From: Gymnopus androsaceus JB14
Taxonomy: Eukaryota > Basidiomycota > Agaricomycetes > Agaricales > Omphalotaceae
Assembly (NCBI GenBank): GCA_009733575.1
Contig: ML769427.1
Location: 248,001-312,000, forward strand
DNA length: 64,000 nucleotides
Direction of reading: 5' to 3'
Shown here: positions 10,011 to 24,924 of the stretch, in pieces
Position numbering within the stretch: the stretch's first letter is position 1
How the letters are laid out: every line of letters starts with the position of its first letter
Notes under the pieces: generated by a model
What the model was told of the DNA's origin: nothing
Seen by the model: the letters and a program-made list of their open reading frames with translations, nothing else
The model's database searches: none
Program-made: the position numbers and the translations under genes

Positions 10011-13000
10011 TTAGTCAGGAAGCATAACCAGCGCCCTCTGTAACGTGTTGGAATCAAGACCACGAATTCGCAAACACTTGTGGAACAATTTCTTGTCAAT
10101 GGGGAACTGCACTCGACTCGCGAGATGTTGGCCAGCTACCAGAGACTTGATGACCCCAGCTATCAAACGTTGCCTTTGCACATTTATAAGGGGCTCGAGA
10201 TGCATAGAGGACGGGAGGGGTGCAAGGGTGGAGAATACTTCCGGGTGGGCGGGCGTGCTCAGGTTGGATGAAACAGCGTCGAATGTGACGACCTCGTTGG
10301 GTGCAGTGGGATCAATGAGTACCGGGAGCCGATTGTACTGATACAGCTGGGAGAGATATGTGCCTATGGGATCATTAATGTAAGATCAGCGTTTAGACTT
10401 TTAGAAGAAACTTACCGATGAAGGGTACACAAGCAGACGGCGATGCAGCAGTCTTATCGATCGCAGAGCCGCCACCCGTGCTAACCACAGAAGGTGCATG
10501 AGAAGTTGTCTCAAGAGGTTTAGCGTCGTTGATGGCATCGACTGCATCGCGGATGTATTTGAAGTTGTCTTCGCTAGAAGTGAACACCTTGAAGTCGGTC
10601 AATATTCGATTATCCCATGCGGCTAATTTGTGCATCGATTTACGCATCGCCTTCATAACCCACTCGCTCTGAAGGCCAGTAATGATGGCAACAAGGGTGT
10701 TGAAACTACTTCGCTGATATGATTTCTGTAGTAAACGCGTCAGCAAAGAGCCCATGTAGCTCGGAGACTAGATAGATACGTACCCAAGCTATCCTCAAAA
10801 ACTTTGAAAAAACAAAGTGACGTTCCGGTTGACTGGTAAGGACAATCTCTGAGATGGTAAAGTTGACCATCAGATTGAATCGAGCCCTAACAGCCCCAAG
10901 AGCACTGGTTTTCTCTGGCCACCTCGACTCTGCTTTCCATCTCGCTCGGTCTTTAAGAAAGAAGCCCAATCTAAAGTATTCACTTCTTCACAATACATCC
11001 AATCCTCCAAGAGAAGCTCCTCAAACTTGACAGTCATGAACAGCTCTCGGTCGATCATAGCAAAGTGTTGAGCAAGATCCTCCGCCCTGAACGAAATGAT
11101 AAAAGATCGGTGAGCCTTGGGCCCATTCGAGGGATCAACAAACTTGGAAGTGACGGAGGCTCTTTCTGGGGTAATGGAAGACAAGTCGGCAGAAGAGGGA
11201 ACCCGGCTTTGAAGAATCTCGAGCGGCACGACGTCTTCTACGGCAGGTTTGGCATCGGTCGAGCGAGCAGGGGAAGCCACCTGATTAACGACGGGGGTCT
11301 TGGCTGAACCAGAATCTACATCAGGAAGAGGCGTATCCATCGACCCAGGTGTTGCTGGGGACGAACCAGTATCTGGTTCGCGGTCATGTTCGTGGACAGC
11401 TTCTTCGTCATCCTCATCATCCGAATACATTGGCTCTTCATCACTGTAGTCCCCAGCAGCCAACCTCTCTCTTATAGTCCTCACCCACCCATTCACTTTG
11501 CTCGCTTTCTCCTGCTGTTTCTCAGGATTAATCTGTCCTTCCAGTCGTTTCAAAGCTTCATCCACATCCCCTGGTTCTTCGTCGTCCGTTAAATCCGACT
11601 TGAGTGCATTCATTTGCCATTGTTGAATCGGACCTCCGCCTAGACCACCAGCAGCTGATGAGGAAGACGCACGGGATGCAGTAGATGCAGCCGAAACGAT
11701 GGAAGAACGCATGGAGGATACTGTTTGTGGCCTCTCAAGGAACTCAAACTCCAACTCTCGACGGAGAGGTAACCTACGTCGGCGCAAACCGGGCGGAGCA
11801 GCAGGAACGCCATTCATTGGAGGAGCAACAGCAGCACCATGCTCATGTTCATCTGAAGAGTGATCAGAGAGCTCATCCAAAGATACCACATCAATTTGCC
11901 AGGGTGAAGTAAAAGCTGGGAATCTTGCGGAAGCGCGGCTCGCTGAGAGAGGTTCTCCGAACGAACTCGAGGAAGAAGTTCGATACGATTGACGTGTAGC
12001 GCGGGATTCACGGTTGGAGGCTTGTTTAAACAGTCCGTGTTCATTAACGACAACCGTAATCCGACACAGTGTCGGCGATGGAGACACGATTCCGACCTAT
12101 ATTAGAAGGTTGAACAACTCCGTAATCCGACACAGTTTCAGCGAAAGAGGCACGGTTCCCAGAAGTGTGAACAACCCCATAATCTGAGACGGTTTCAGCC
12201 ATAGAGGTTCGCCTTAGAGCCTCCTCCGTTTGAGCAGTTTGAGCAGGAACGGGAGCGTCGGTTGGAGAAGCTTGCTCTGAGGGGATGGCGGAGGATGTGG
12301 AGGCAACAGATTGCCTCCTTGAGGAGGTCTCGAGTTCCGCGTGGCTGAAAGTAGCAGTGGGAGTAGTAGGTGTAGCAGGAGCGGCAGCTGAAGACGTAGA
12401 TGCAGGCTCGATAACCGGTAAAGCTGTGATTGCCTTTGGATGGACTAACCACCGATGGCTGCACCTGTCCTTGTTTTCTCTCAACCTGCCTCCTCTGACT
12501 TTCACTCTCAACCAACCTCAAATAACTTTCCACTCCTCCCGGCGGATTCGAACTCAACAAATCGCTCGAATCAACCGTTAACTCCACATCGAACGCCGAG
12601 ACATCTGTACATGCCGCTGCCACCCTCGTTCCCAAACCCATACTCATACCGTTGAACCCTCCTCCAGAAGAAGAACCGTACACATACGACCTCCCCAATC
12701 CACCTGTTGTCAAGGACCGATGCATATGTATCCCGTGCGGGCCCATCCCAGCGCCGCTATTAAGCACCCGTTTCCAGCGTCCGAGTCTCCCTAGGGTCTT
12801 GACCAACACTCTTTCGAGGACATTATTATGAGGAGGAATAGGTAACGCCGTGGCCGCATTAGTACTCGACACCGCGTTGGAGCCGTGAAACCCTTCAGGT
12901 CCAGGCGCATGATCCGTTCTCTGCAATATTGAAAACGAAGACAAGGGTATAGATCCAGGTCCAGGAGGGGAGAGCGTCAGACCGACGGTGGATAGATTCA

Positions 13001-16000
13001 GATTCAGATTCAGGTTAAGCGTTGATGCGCCACCGAGACCGAGGTTCACCGGTGCGTATGAGGTCGAAGGTATTGACGATGAGTCGTCTGGTATGAAATC
13101 GAGGTCGACATCAGAATCATCGGCGTCGAGAATGTTGTAGGCAGCTGAGCGTGAAGCGGCAGCGGCACTGAGTTTGCGAGTTGCTTCGGCGAATTTTTTG
13201 CCTAGCAGGTGTTCTTTCCCGTGCGAGGAGCCTTCGTCGGCATTGTCATTATTAGCAGCACTATTAGTAGTAGCAGTACCTGTACAGCGACATAGATTTC
13301 CGAGACGACGACGACGAAGCCGCGGGTGGAGGCTGAGCCGAAGTATCTGCAGAAGCTTTGTTGTTGGAAGAAGTTTGATTGTTTTGCGTATACATCTTCT
13401 TGCAATCCTTGGCCACCTTTTTCAATTTCTTCACGATACTCTATCCAAAAAAAGTCATCAAATCGTTCACGCAAAAAAATAAGAACACCAACCAAGCCAT
13501 CCACAAGCGCACCTCTACTAATCCCCAGCTCCTTTGGATCAAGCCCTTCTCTATCCACGCTCCCATCCGCGCTGCTCTCTCTCTTCTCAGCCTCTCTAAC
13601 CTCCCTCGAAATCTCGCTCAGCTCTTTGCCAAGATCATTCAAACTCGATGCCACGAACAACCGTAAGTCCCGGTTCGGCACAAAGTCCACCGTGAAGAAG
13701 GTTATCAACCAGTATTTGAAGGCTACGAATGTGCGTACGCGGACGATACGACGAGTGATATCGTCTTGGCCGGAACCCGAGGATCCCAAAGCCCAACAAA
13801 ATCTGGCCACCAAAAGCCGCGCAAGATCCAACGCCCCAATGTATGTCCTATACGTCAGGAAGAAATTCAAGAGTTCATCGTAGTCTAGATCAGACGTTAG
13901 TTGGGCGAGCCAGCGTTCGATGGTAGCTGCTAGGATGGTTCGGGTTCGTTCGCCTGAGGCTGAGCTAGAGAGTGTTGGTGCTGTCGAAGATAATGAACTT
14001 GTTGTCGTTGGCATTGTGGTTGATGATGACATTGGAACAGTGGTGGATGCGGGAGGAGCATGAGATGACGAGGATGAGGACGGTGACGATCCTAGCGTGG
14101 CCTTGGATGCGGCCAAGGAGGATGATCCCGGCGCTATCCCTATTCCAGATCCAGTGAGAGAAGAAGAGGGAGAGCAGGTCCCGTTGACGTTGTGAGTGGA
14201 AGACGTAGACGAAGACGTTGTAGTCGTCCGTCGTCGTCGATAAGGTGGAGTTTCCTCTTCCTCTCCCTGTCGCAGACCAATCCGTACCTTCCCTACACGG
14301 ATCCCCTGCACCAATACCACCCACAACCTCTCCCCAAATAACAAACCGCGGATCATCCTTCGGTGCTGCACTTCCATCTTGTGACAGACTCATTTTGACT
14401 GTCACTGGGATGGTGGTGTCTACAGCTAGCAGCAGTCGACTTGTCATTGGTCAGGTCACTGTTATTATTACCGAGAGAATCAGAATGGTTCTCGGCATCG
14501 TTATCCGTATCCAACAAATCAAGCAACGGTAACCCTCTATAAGTTTGAAGCACATCGAAAATTTCAGTGGAATAGGTTGCGAATTTGGAGAGGCGGGGTG
14601 GGAGGCTGGGGTTGGGTGCGTATGCTTGGGCTTGTACCCTAGGTGTTGATGGTTCGGCTTCAGGCTCACCTATAGACTCGTTGTCTGCCCTCGCTGACTC
14701 TTTGTTTGAAGGAAAAGACGAGGATGCAGCAGAAGACGAGGCTGAAGCTGATGTAGAGGCAGTCGAAGAGGTAGTGGCAGAGATGGAGATGGAGACATCG
14801 GAGTTGACTCCCGCTCCTTCTTCTCCCTTTCCCAATCTGACAACCGAATAGCACTCCGCTGTCGTTCTATTATCCTTTCTTTTCCCTTCCCCAACGAATC
14901 CAACTCGCCAATATCGCCAAAATCAATTTCTCCGAGGCTAATAGTGAGATCTATATCTCCTCCTAGATCAACTTCGAGTCGGGTTGCACTCGTTAGAGGT
15001 GTAGGGGAGGCCTTGGATATCGATGTCGAGACCTTGGTCGCTGTTGTTGGACTCTGCGAAAAGGACTCCGACTTGGAATTCGACGAAGAACGGGCTAAAG
15101 GCAAAGGTGTAGCCGTCAACCCGCTCTCGAAACTTTGCATTTCTCTCAGGTTTCGAACTTTTAATCCAGTTCCATTCGTGAGGAAATCGCTGAGATTGAA
15201 AGCGGCATCATCGGAGGAAGAAGAGGAACCGAATCCACTATCGGATTCATATCCAGAACTCGAACCGTAGCCCGAACCGTCACTCCTGTTCCTTGAGCGA
15301 GAGTTGGAGCTTGGAGCAGCGGGTGATTCGAACTGGATACCTAGAAAATGGAAAGAGATGGAACAGTCAGACCAACGAGAGGATACATGAACAAGAGAAA
15401 TTTAGACTCACCAAATCCAAAAGGCCTCGCCACAAACCCACCTCCGGTACCTTCAGACTGTTGCTGAGAGTCGGCAAAAAACGCACTCGGCGTCGTACTA
15501 CTGTACGAGGATGAAGCCGTGCTTTGTGGTGTGCCGCTGACACTTTGGGAATGTGTCCGGGAACCCTGAGTTTGCGGTGTAAACCCACCCAAACCCATCC
15601 CCCCATGGCCAGCCAACTTTAAGCTCGGGCTCCATCCCATGACAGAGGCGAATGGGTCTCCACGGCCCAGTGCCATACCAATATTGGTGTTGAAGGAACT
15701 GTAGGAAGGAGGTTGACGACCATACTGGCGATGGTTAAAAGAAGACGACGAAAGACTCAAATCTGGATTCGAGCGAGGTTTCCTCAACTTTTTCGCCGGA
15801 TGTGACGAGCCAGATGAGCCCATACCCAAACCCATAGTAATGCTCATCCTGCTTTTCGAGTGCCGTTTTCCTGAAGCACGAGAGAACGACTGAGATTGAA
15901 CGTGATGCGCAGAAGTAGGTGCTCCGTCTAATAGATTAGAGACTGGGGGAGGCGGAGGTGGCGACTTTGATTTTATCTTTTTCTTTCCACCTTTCAACAT

Positions 16001-16792
16001 CCCGATACTAGTGGATTTGGATCTTCTTGATGCAGAAGTTTGAGATGATTTGGATTTGGAAGTTGACGGCGACGCGGAACCCGACGGCGACGCGAAATCG
16101 GTGCCCATTGCGGCTTTCGACAAAGCCAAGATATCCTCAGCCTGTGCAGCTGACGCGCCTGGTGCTGACATGTCTCTGTGACTGAGGACAGGTTAGCTGG
16201 GAAGAAAATAAACGAATAACAATGGCACCAACCCAACTCTAAACCTGGTCTGTCCATGCTGCCCCACAAACGCCGTAATGGCATATGGAGACCTGACATT
16301 GACATTGACACCGTATAGGGCGTCATATCTGCGCTTGAGTTCGATGGCGCATGGGGCAGATGAGGTTTCAACGTAGGATGCATCTGGTGCAATAACAATA
16401 TCGCCAGCATCCACAGGCAAGGGTTTACGCAACAAACCCATCGCGCTGATCCCTTCCGGACAGGATGAGCCAGAAATTGAGGGTTTCGGGTAGGAGAATG
16501 TTATTTTTATGGTGGCTGGTACCGATGATGACGAGGATAGGTCCGGAGAGACGGTAACAGTAGGAATTGGGATGCATGGAGCGGCTGCGGGTTCCACTGA
16601 CTCTGCATCGAGTTCGGAAGGATGACTATCCAGCGTATCACTGGTGGATACCGTACCCTCCAATCCAGGAGGCAGCATCCTTGGTTCTCCGTCTCCGTCT
16701 TCTTCTTCAGTTTCTTCGTCTGTACTCCCGTTTACAGGGCCAGTCTCAAGCTCTCCTTCAGATTCCGACGTAAATTCGTCCAAGTCTGCCAT
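10011..16792 (-). CDS. Large Ras-type guanine nucleotide exchange factor (RasGEF_N + RasGEF)
   Basis: Starts at 16,792 (MADLDEFTSESEGE); stop at 10,011-10,013. Introns are 16,176-16,232, 15,341-15,411, 13,441-13,492, 10,726-10,783 and 10,374-10,415. Order: acidic N-terminus with SPYAITAFVGQHGQ; long Ser-rich linkers; LQTYRGLPLLD; DDPRFVIWGE; RasGEF_N (TIERWLAQLTSDLDYDELLN to IVRVRTFVAFKYWL, about 13,700-13,950); more Ser/Thr linker; C-terminal catalytic RasGEF (AEDLAQHFAMIDRELF, FNTLVAIITGLQSEW, SACVPFIGTYLSQLY) to about 10,011. The family loads GTP onto Ras-like GTPases; the domain layout fits Lte1/Cdc25. About six single-base frameshifts are needed for a continuous protein (near 14,815, 14,430, 14,230, 13,275, 12,440, 12,055 and 10,950), without nonsense substitutions. 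Two introns use a GTTGGT donor. Confidence 0.85.
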
Positions 16793-17089
16793 GTTTAAAC
16801 CGTGAAATTAATTCGTCAAAGGTTCGTTGAGTTGTTCGTTTCAAAAGGCGGTTGGATTTGCGGGATGAGATGGTATCAATATACCATTCTTTCGTCCGTC
16901 CTTTATTCTCCAGTCCAAATCTCCTTCCCCAAGTCGTCCAAAACGTCGTCAGTCAGCTCCAATCGTAGAAAAGCCCTTTCCTTCGCTGGTAATCCACTCG
17001 TTGTCCAGGGATCTGATGAAAACAAGAGGCACAAGGTAAGGAACAATAAGTATAATACGCCTGTGTTTTCTGATTCACAACACGTGAGT

Positions 17090-17340
17090 TTATTGGCGCT
17101 TGCCGCCGTCTCCGCGGAACTGAGGTCTCGACTGACCGTGCCGTTGCCTCTCACAAAGGAATGGATACTTTTCCTGTAGAAATAATCAACACGTCTGCAC
17201 CAAATCCCGATGTTTTGTACTTGATCTTTGTTCACCTGCCGTGCCAGAAACTGTTGCGACCCAACTAGCTTAACGAGAGTCTTCAGGTTCTCACCGTTGT
17301 TGAAAGCGAGTTCTCGGATTCCGTAAGTACCAAGATGAGG
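17090..17340 (-). CDS. Possible 3' end of a small spliced gene, unknown
   Basis: Two minus-strand stretches join across a 62-bp intron (17,174-17,235, GTGAAC...CTACAG): ENLKTLVKLVGSQQFLARQ, then EKYPFLCERQRHGQSR and a basic tail ending GGKRQ at a TAA (17,090-17,092). No start is clear upstream, where plus-strand GTAAGT donors also occur, so the real gene may lie on the other strand. An alternative frame (16,903-17,235) is open but reads through the intron. I do not recognise it. Confidence 0.3.
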
Positions 17341-17950
17341 TTATCATTCTCCCGCTCGCACTGAGTACTTCAAAGCTCAAGGTAAGTATATGCTGTCAAA
17401 TATTTTCACTCCAGTCATTCGCATTACTTACTTGGTAAGTTATGAGCACTTTCAAGACCGACTAATGTCGCAGCCGCTAGAGCTAAGTCAAGAGTGAATT
17501 TGTTCACAGATAGAGCGCTGTTCAACCCTCAGCTTCAATTGTAACGTATGTATCTCCACCGCTCAGTCTCTGTGCATCTCTGTGAAGACTTATACTTATT
17601 CAATAACCACCGCCTCTACCTATGCAGTTTCGGGCGGTGCGAGCATCGCAAAGGAGGCCACCGAAATGATGGTTTCATCCGGCTGATGTATGAGAATCTG
17701 ATGCCTATCCTTTCAAGTTTTGTATAAAAGGGCAGCATTCATACACAAATCTCCCCCCAAGAGTTATAAACACATAGCTGGCCTACACTTTAACGACTCT
17801 TCATACGGTTGTTGACGACCTTTACGACTTTTACGAACGCCTTTGACGAAACTACACGTCCTACTCTGATTCATTCATCGTCGTCTGCACTTTCAGCACC
17901 AATAGTCCCATATATTTTTGAACAACAACATCCTCATACCTAAACCCAAA
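17340..17950. other. Intergenic region with several splice-like motifs
   Basis: Holds GTAAGT donors on the plus strand (about 17,396 and 17,451), a GTATGT...CTATGCAG intron-like segment near 17,547-17,627, and the promoter of the next gene. A short plus-strand spliced gene is possible, but no long frame is visible. Confidence 0.35.
17723..17730 (+). promoter_or_regulatory. TATA box of the His/Tyr-rich gene
   Basis: TATAAAAG lies about 225 bp before the chosen ATG at 17,951, which fits a strong RNA polymerase II promoter with a long 5' leader. Confidence 0.55.
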
Positions 17951-18367
17951 ATGTCCTTCGTCAGCTCACACGCCGGAAGCGTCATCTACCCCGAATCCTC
18001 CTCCGGCTCGAATATCATCTATGCAGCTCCTAGCTCGTCGTACGGACATCCCCATCACCAGGCTCATTACGCCTCGGCACCGGGATCTTACTACGGGCAT
18101 TATCATGCTGCTCCTATGCAGCACAACTTTTATGGTGCACCACCTTCTATGATGATGCCTGGCCATGGTGGATACATGGCTCCTGCACCGGCATACCACC
18201 GCAGCTCCTACAGCGCTCCTTACGGATACGGCTCGCCCTATCCTGCTTACGGTGCTGCTCAGCCGACTGTGATCGTCTCGTCAGGATCTAGGTCGTCCAG
18301 CAGACACCACCACCACCGCCACAGGTCATCGAGCAGCAGCCGATCGCACAGGAGATATTATTACTAA
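17951..18367 (+). CDS. Small low-complexity His/Tyr/Ser-rich protein, unknown
   Basis: A single exon of 138 codons. I chose ATG 17,951 (AAAATGTCC context, MSFVSSHAGSVIYPESSSG) over 17,918, which would add 11 residues in a poor context. The composition is extreme: Ser, Tyr, His, Pro, Ala and Gly dominate, with repeated GxxYGHPHH-, SYSAPYGYGSPYPAYG-like blocks, then RSSSRHHHHRHRSSSSS and a YYY end. No domain or membrane segment is seen. Such tracts suggest a disordered, perhaps metal-binding or condensate-forming protein, but that is inference. It is divergent from the RasGEF and convergent with LysRS. Confidence 0.75.
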   Translation: MSFVSSHAGSVIYPESSSGSNIIYAAPSSSYGHPHHQAHYASAPGSYYGHYHAAPMQHNFYGAPPSMMMPGHGGYMAPAPAYHRSSYSAPYGYGSPYPAYGAAQPTVIVSSGSRSSSRHHHHRHRSSSSSRSHRRYYY

Positions 18368-18605
18368 AGGATTGAGGAGAGAGTGAGATTTGGCGTGGCG
18401 TTGAGGGTTCCTTGAGGATGAGGAGACTTTCGTGTACTGTTTATTGTGTAATTGTATGTATTGGAAAAAGACTTTGTTCCTCGTCATTGTCGCCCATAGG
18501 AGCGCTTCTCGCAACAAGCAAAGCAGATTAGATTTTCCTACCATCTACAAAAAAGATTATACTCTTTACGCTAAAGTGAACAGCCCTACGTTTCCATCAC
18601 CGTGC

Positions 18606-20801
<2,196 letters not shown>

Positions 20802-20982
20802 GGTTCGAAGCAAGTTGTACGCGTAGATCTGCTTTTGATATCGGGGCTTTACAATGTGGAAGCTTGAAGAAAAAGGCCGCAAGATTTTATACATCCGAGT
20901 CACGATTGACCCACGATCAAATTTACTCAGGCTGATGATGCCTTTTGACACTAAACCAGTCACCCTATATTTCTACATAGCA

Positions 20983-22658
20983 TTACCACCCAAAATAAAA
21001 CATCCTAACAGCAATGTACAAAGCGAGAACTGCAGCTAGAACTCTAATGACAAGTAGCGATCTGTGTTTCGTTGTCCAGGAATTATAACCCGCAGCCATC
21101 GACTCTAACCAAGCAAATATTCCCTCCAGTCTCAAACTATCTGGGGCACACTCCAACGCATTGTTTGACGAGTAGTAATATCTAGCAAGACTCCAGACTA
21201 TATGTCGCCTCGTCAATTGAGTATTTGTGATAATTTCGGAAAACTAGCCTGGAATGTAACCGTGAAATATGTGAATTGCATTCAGCAACAAGTGGACGCA
21301 AGTGTCCTGTAAGACGACCAACGGAAACACGAATGAGATGGGGCCCAAGAAAATCACGCTCGAAATGCACAGCGCAATGTATGAATGCGTTTTCACTAGC
21401 GATTCAGAGAGTGAGAATTGATGTACATAAAAGAATGGCATCTTACAGTAAGCTTGAACGATAGGGTAGACGCGAGAGGGCCAGTCTGATGGTATCGTCA
21501 AAACATCAAGGGTAAATCGTGCTTTCACTAGTTATGAGCATGCTACATCGAACTTTGAAGAAAGGGCGTTCTACCAATTCCTGGTAAGCTCGAAAACAGC
21601 CATATAGCACCCATAACGCTTAGCTGCAGAACAGCTGTTCCTAAATTCGAGAATTGTTAGCTGGGCGAATCACAATACTCCAAAACTCACGCCAGTTGAG
21701 CGTCGGGGTCGGCATTGAATTCTCCCAGAATAAAAGAATAAGTGGAGCTCGAGCTAGTATTGCAGGCAAGCTAGTCAATGCGCACAGAGTTAGCTTCGTG
21801 CCAAAAGATATAGTGGCTCAATGTTACGAGCAACTCCATGGCTTTTAATGGTTATAGGCCGTCTGGAAGGAATGACCAAACGGAGGCGTGTTTGCCGCAT
21901 GTTGGACAGCAAGCAATTGAGCCCTCAACTGCCCATACTCGGATTGCACGAGGCGAACATGAGCGTGTCCTACATGCAGTATGTCGTTCAGTGTGCCGAA
22001 TAGACGAAAGAATACAACTATTACCTGTACTCCCATCGTCGTTCTTGGCTTGCGCAAACTCGGAAATGATGTTGTCGGTGGATACAATAGTTGGGCCAAG
22101 CAACTGGTCCTTCACAACCACCCATAAGCGGACATAGCTTTTATCCAGCCGGATGGAAAAGGGCTGCGACAGATGGAATAGCAGAGGTGTGCCCCAGTTG
22201 AACTTCTTCCCTCTTCCCTTGAACACCTCTCGACAGTGCTCTATCGCATCCGAAGTGACCACACCGTCGTCCACTAATATGCGGGACAGAAGGGGCTGCT
22301 CAACTAATTGGTGTAACGGATACGACCACGGTAGTCCATCCGGTAAGAGAAGATCTACACCATTTGCAAAGCTTCCAGGTTCAGAAATAGTCGTTTTTCG
22401 AAACCGTATATCGCCGGCCAGTGGTGATAATCCCTTGGGTAAATGATAGTAGAAGAAGCCATTTGATCCAATGGGAAATGGGTTGCGTTTCTCGTAGCCT
22501 GAAGAAGTGTAATGGAACTTAAAGGGCGCAGATGCAGCTGAAGCCGATTGGAGGCGAAGGGTAAACCTTTTGTAAAAGGATATATCCAAAAAGTCAGATT
22601 TTTGGAGGCGAGAGGGATCGAACGTGCTGATTCTTTTCCGTTTGTACGGGTCAAGCAT
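20983..22658 (-). CDS. Predicted multi-pass membrane protein, unknown family
   Basis: Seven exons fit: 22,658-22,025, 21,969-21,828, 21,770-21,691, 21,640-21,575, 21,527-21,447, 21,395-21,331 and 21,243-20,983, most introns having a clear GCTAAC or CTAAC branch. The N-terminal half is soluble-looking (FPIGSNGFFYYHLPKG, then VDLLLPDGLPWSYPLHQL). The C-terminal half has three or four hydrophobic stretches (LPAILARAPLILLFW; LQLSVMGAIWLFSSLPGI; SYIALCISSVIFLGPISF) and ends with a last one, RVLAAVLALYIAVRMFYFGW. One in-frame TAA (21,845-21,847) sits in exon 2 just before the second splice, so either that exon or the base call is wrong. Function not recognised. Confidence 0.65.
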
Positions 22659-22659
22659 C

Positions 22660-23435
22660 TGCAGTATTATCTTTTAGCAAAAAGGATGCACGAACTAGCA
22701 AATCAAGTACTCTTGAATCAGAATAACCTTTGGGGAGGCTAGGGGGAGCGCAGATAAGCTTGATATTGAAACAAGAGGAAATAACGCACTGCTTGGGCCG
22801 TAGAATCGCTTTCATTTGAACATTCAGTCTGCTGAGTCCAATGGATGAATTCGGGCGCGCGAGTTTATAAAAGCGCTAACCTTCCGTAAAATCAAGCGCT
22901 CATTTTCTTCCCGCGTGGCAGTTCCCACGACCCAAAGTTGTCATCAGCGAAAGCACACCGAAAATGGAAAAAGTTCTTCGAGAAAGAATTTTGGAGGGAG
23001 CTCTCATATATCATCTGAACTCTCAGCATTATGGATACATCGATTATCTTGAGATAGTAAACTTTATTGTATATCTTGTATGATATTGTGAATTTGATGG
23101 ATGAATTCAACCCTGCCTAAAGATGGTAGGAAAAAAGATGTCTCACTCTATGATATTTATTCAATAATATTTAAATCTCCTATGAAAATATACGGTATGC
23201 GAAACCGGAAGTTTCTTGTGTTACGACACTGGGAGTGATATATTGAAAATAAGCATAGGAGAAACATTGTTTGATAGCGCAGGTTTCTGCACAGAGGAAT
23301 GCAATAAAGAAAGTTTGGCCAATAGTCCAAATTTCATGCCGAGCTATATACCGCGGATGCAAAAGTTCCTGACACATATGCAATCCCTCTGTTGATGCAG
23401 GGTCAGTAGACATGTAATTGCAGCAAGAAGGGGTT
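22660..23435. other. Intergenic boundary between gene island and transposon region
   Basis: Contains the upstream region of the membrane-protein gene and AT-rich sequence (about 22,990-23,180). A minus-strand frame at 23,180-23,413 is of unknown value. No transposon end could be fixed here. Confidence 0.5.
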
Positions 23436-23439
23436 ACAC

Positions 23440-24752
23440 ATCATTATGTTTGTGACAAGTTCAGAAAGACAGAACAATTGTATGAAAGTCAAAATGCACA
23501 GCATGAATGACAACATTGTTGAGGTCAACGACATCAAGAGAATCCTTCATGTGAGTGGAGTATGTCTTTGCCAGAAAATCCAAGGAAAATCGGGGAAAAT
23601 TCTAAAGGATCATATGAAGCCTTGGGAAGAGGTAGATGAGCACAAACCAGGAGGTGCATGTGGGTGCTGTTTAGTGTGGCAATATTGTCAATTTGTTTGA
23701 TATGACCAGCGGTGGGATTCTTGTTTGGATGTAGATGGTAGATGATAGTGGTGTTACCTTCATGGGTGGTATAAGGAGAGAACACAGTGCCATTGCGCTT
23801 GATGTAGGAACAATGTGAGCCAGGTTTGAAATGCTCCTCAGGCAACTCTGTAGGTACAAAGCACTTGTTGAAAAGAATCTTCAGCTGTTTGAGTGCCTCA
23901 GGACAGTCTGTTTGAGTGCCTCAGGACAGTCTGTTTGATGGAGCCAATGTCAAATGTTAGCAACACAAAGTTGCAATTTCATGATTGTACTCTCCAAAGG
24001 ACCTATACACACAATTAGGGCATTGTTCAATCTCAATTGCCAAACTCACTGCCAATGTGGTCATTGGTATTGACTTTTTGTAATGCACCAATGAAGCATT
24101 CAAAAGGAAAATACCACCAGGAAATGACGGGGCCAAAAAGCTTGAGAAAGTCATAGATGTGATTAGCCATGTGAATGTTTACTTGAGGAGAACTCTCTCG
24201 AGTGTGAGGAAAGAGAGGCCACAGTCCTTGAATCTACTTTGTAAGATGTGTACAATATGCTTCAACACAATCACTTGTCATAGTGTAGCAACAAGCAATC
24301 ATGGTGGCTTGGAAAAGTGCTATAGAATGCAGAAGTGCCTGAAACAACAAGCCCTCATATGAGTTGTTGCTGGGTGGGGCAACACCATCATTGTCCCCCC
24401 AAAGTGTGACAAGAGCAACAGGAATGAAGATAGTACACAGTGTATGCCATTCATCCGCTTTTATTGTTCCAGCAGTGTTGAGGCCATAATTCAGAGGGAC
24501 ATAATTAACCCATGATGGTTGCTTGGTGTTGCAGATAACAGTGTGAATATGTCGCATTGTTTGGGGTGTGTTGGTAGGCCCCGGTAGGGAGGGTTTGAGC
24601 TGTTGGAACTAAATTATGATTGAGTCACTGATATGTAGCACCAGAATCTGGATAATGATTAGAGAATACTGTGAGCTCACCCAGTCCAGGAGCAAAGCAA
24701 TGAAGTAGTTTTTGCAGGTTGCCTCTGTACCAATAGGAAGCTCTACATTGCC
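23440..24752 (-). pseudogene. Tnp2-like (CACTA-type) transposase gene, 3' part
   Basis: This is the downstream half of a gene whose 5' half is at 32,937-34,277. The Copia element at 24,753-32,936 lies between them. Recognisable pieces are PLNYGLNTAGTIKADEWHTL followed by LVTLWGDNDG (about 24,380-24,520), a pattern usual in mushroom Tnp2-like proteins near the C-terminal third, and a C-terminal piece with AGHIKQIDNIATLN and ASYDPLEFSP (23,534-23,845). Frames are broken in several places. The protein would have cut and pasted DNA in the nucleus; it is dead here. Confidence 0.7.
23887..23932 (+). repeat. 23-bp tandem duplication
   Basis: GTTTGAGTGCCTCAGGACAG plus three bases occurs twice in direct succession (23,887-23,909 and 23,910-23,932) with a third partial start. 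It lies in the decayed Tnp2-like gene and is probably a slippage event. Confidence 0.9.
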
Positions 24753-24924
24753 TGTTGAAAGATACACTCGCGATCATGGACACATGATCAGGTACTTTGT
24801 ACTGTGATATTCAACATTGGCTTACTGATCACCGAAATCACATTCCTATGTGTTGATATCATTTGATTAATGTCATTTGCTATTTATGTACATGTGATTA
24901 TAGCTAGGATATCAACTGCTGATG
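24753..24924 (+). repeat. Copia 1 left LTR (shared segment)
   Basis: Starts TGTTGAAAGATACACTCGCG. It differs from the right copy at ten positions, every one a transition and every one explained by loss of a CpG (TG in one copy, CA or CG in the other). The true LTR may extend to the right beyond 24,924; a TATATAAG at about 25,030 could be its promoter. Confidence 0.8.

Noticed and set aside
11386..11592. Plus-strand frames across the RasGEF gene (such as 11,386-11,592, 13,326-13,883, 14,585-14,851)
   Set aside because: They are antisense shadows of Ser-rich coding sequence; conserved RasGEF motifs and introns lie on the minus strand.
13202..13300. Membrane-like tail VLLLLIVLLIMTMP on the RasGEF exon
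   Set aside because: It comes from reading the wrong frame of a CTACTACTAATAGTGCTGC stretch; the conserved frame gives KEHLLGKKFAEATRKL just after.
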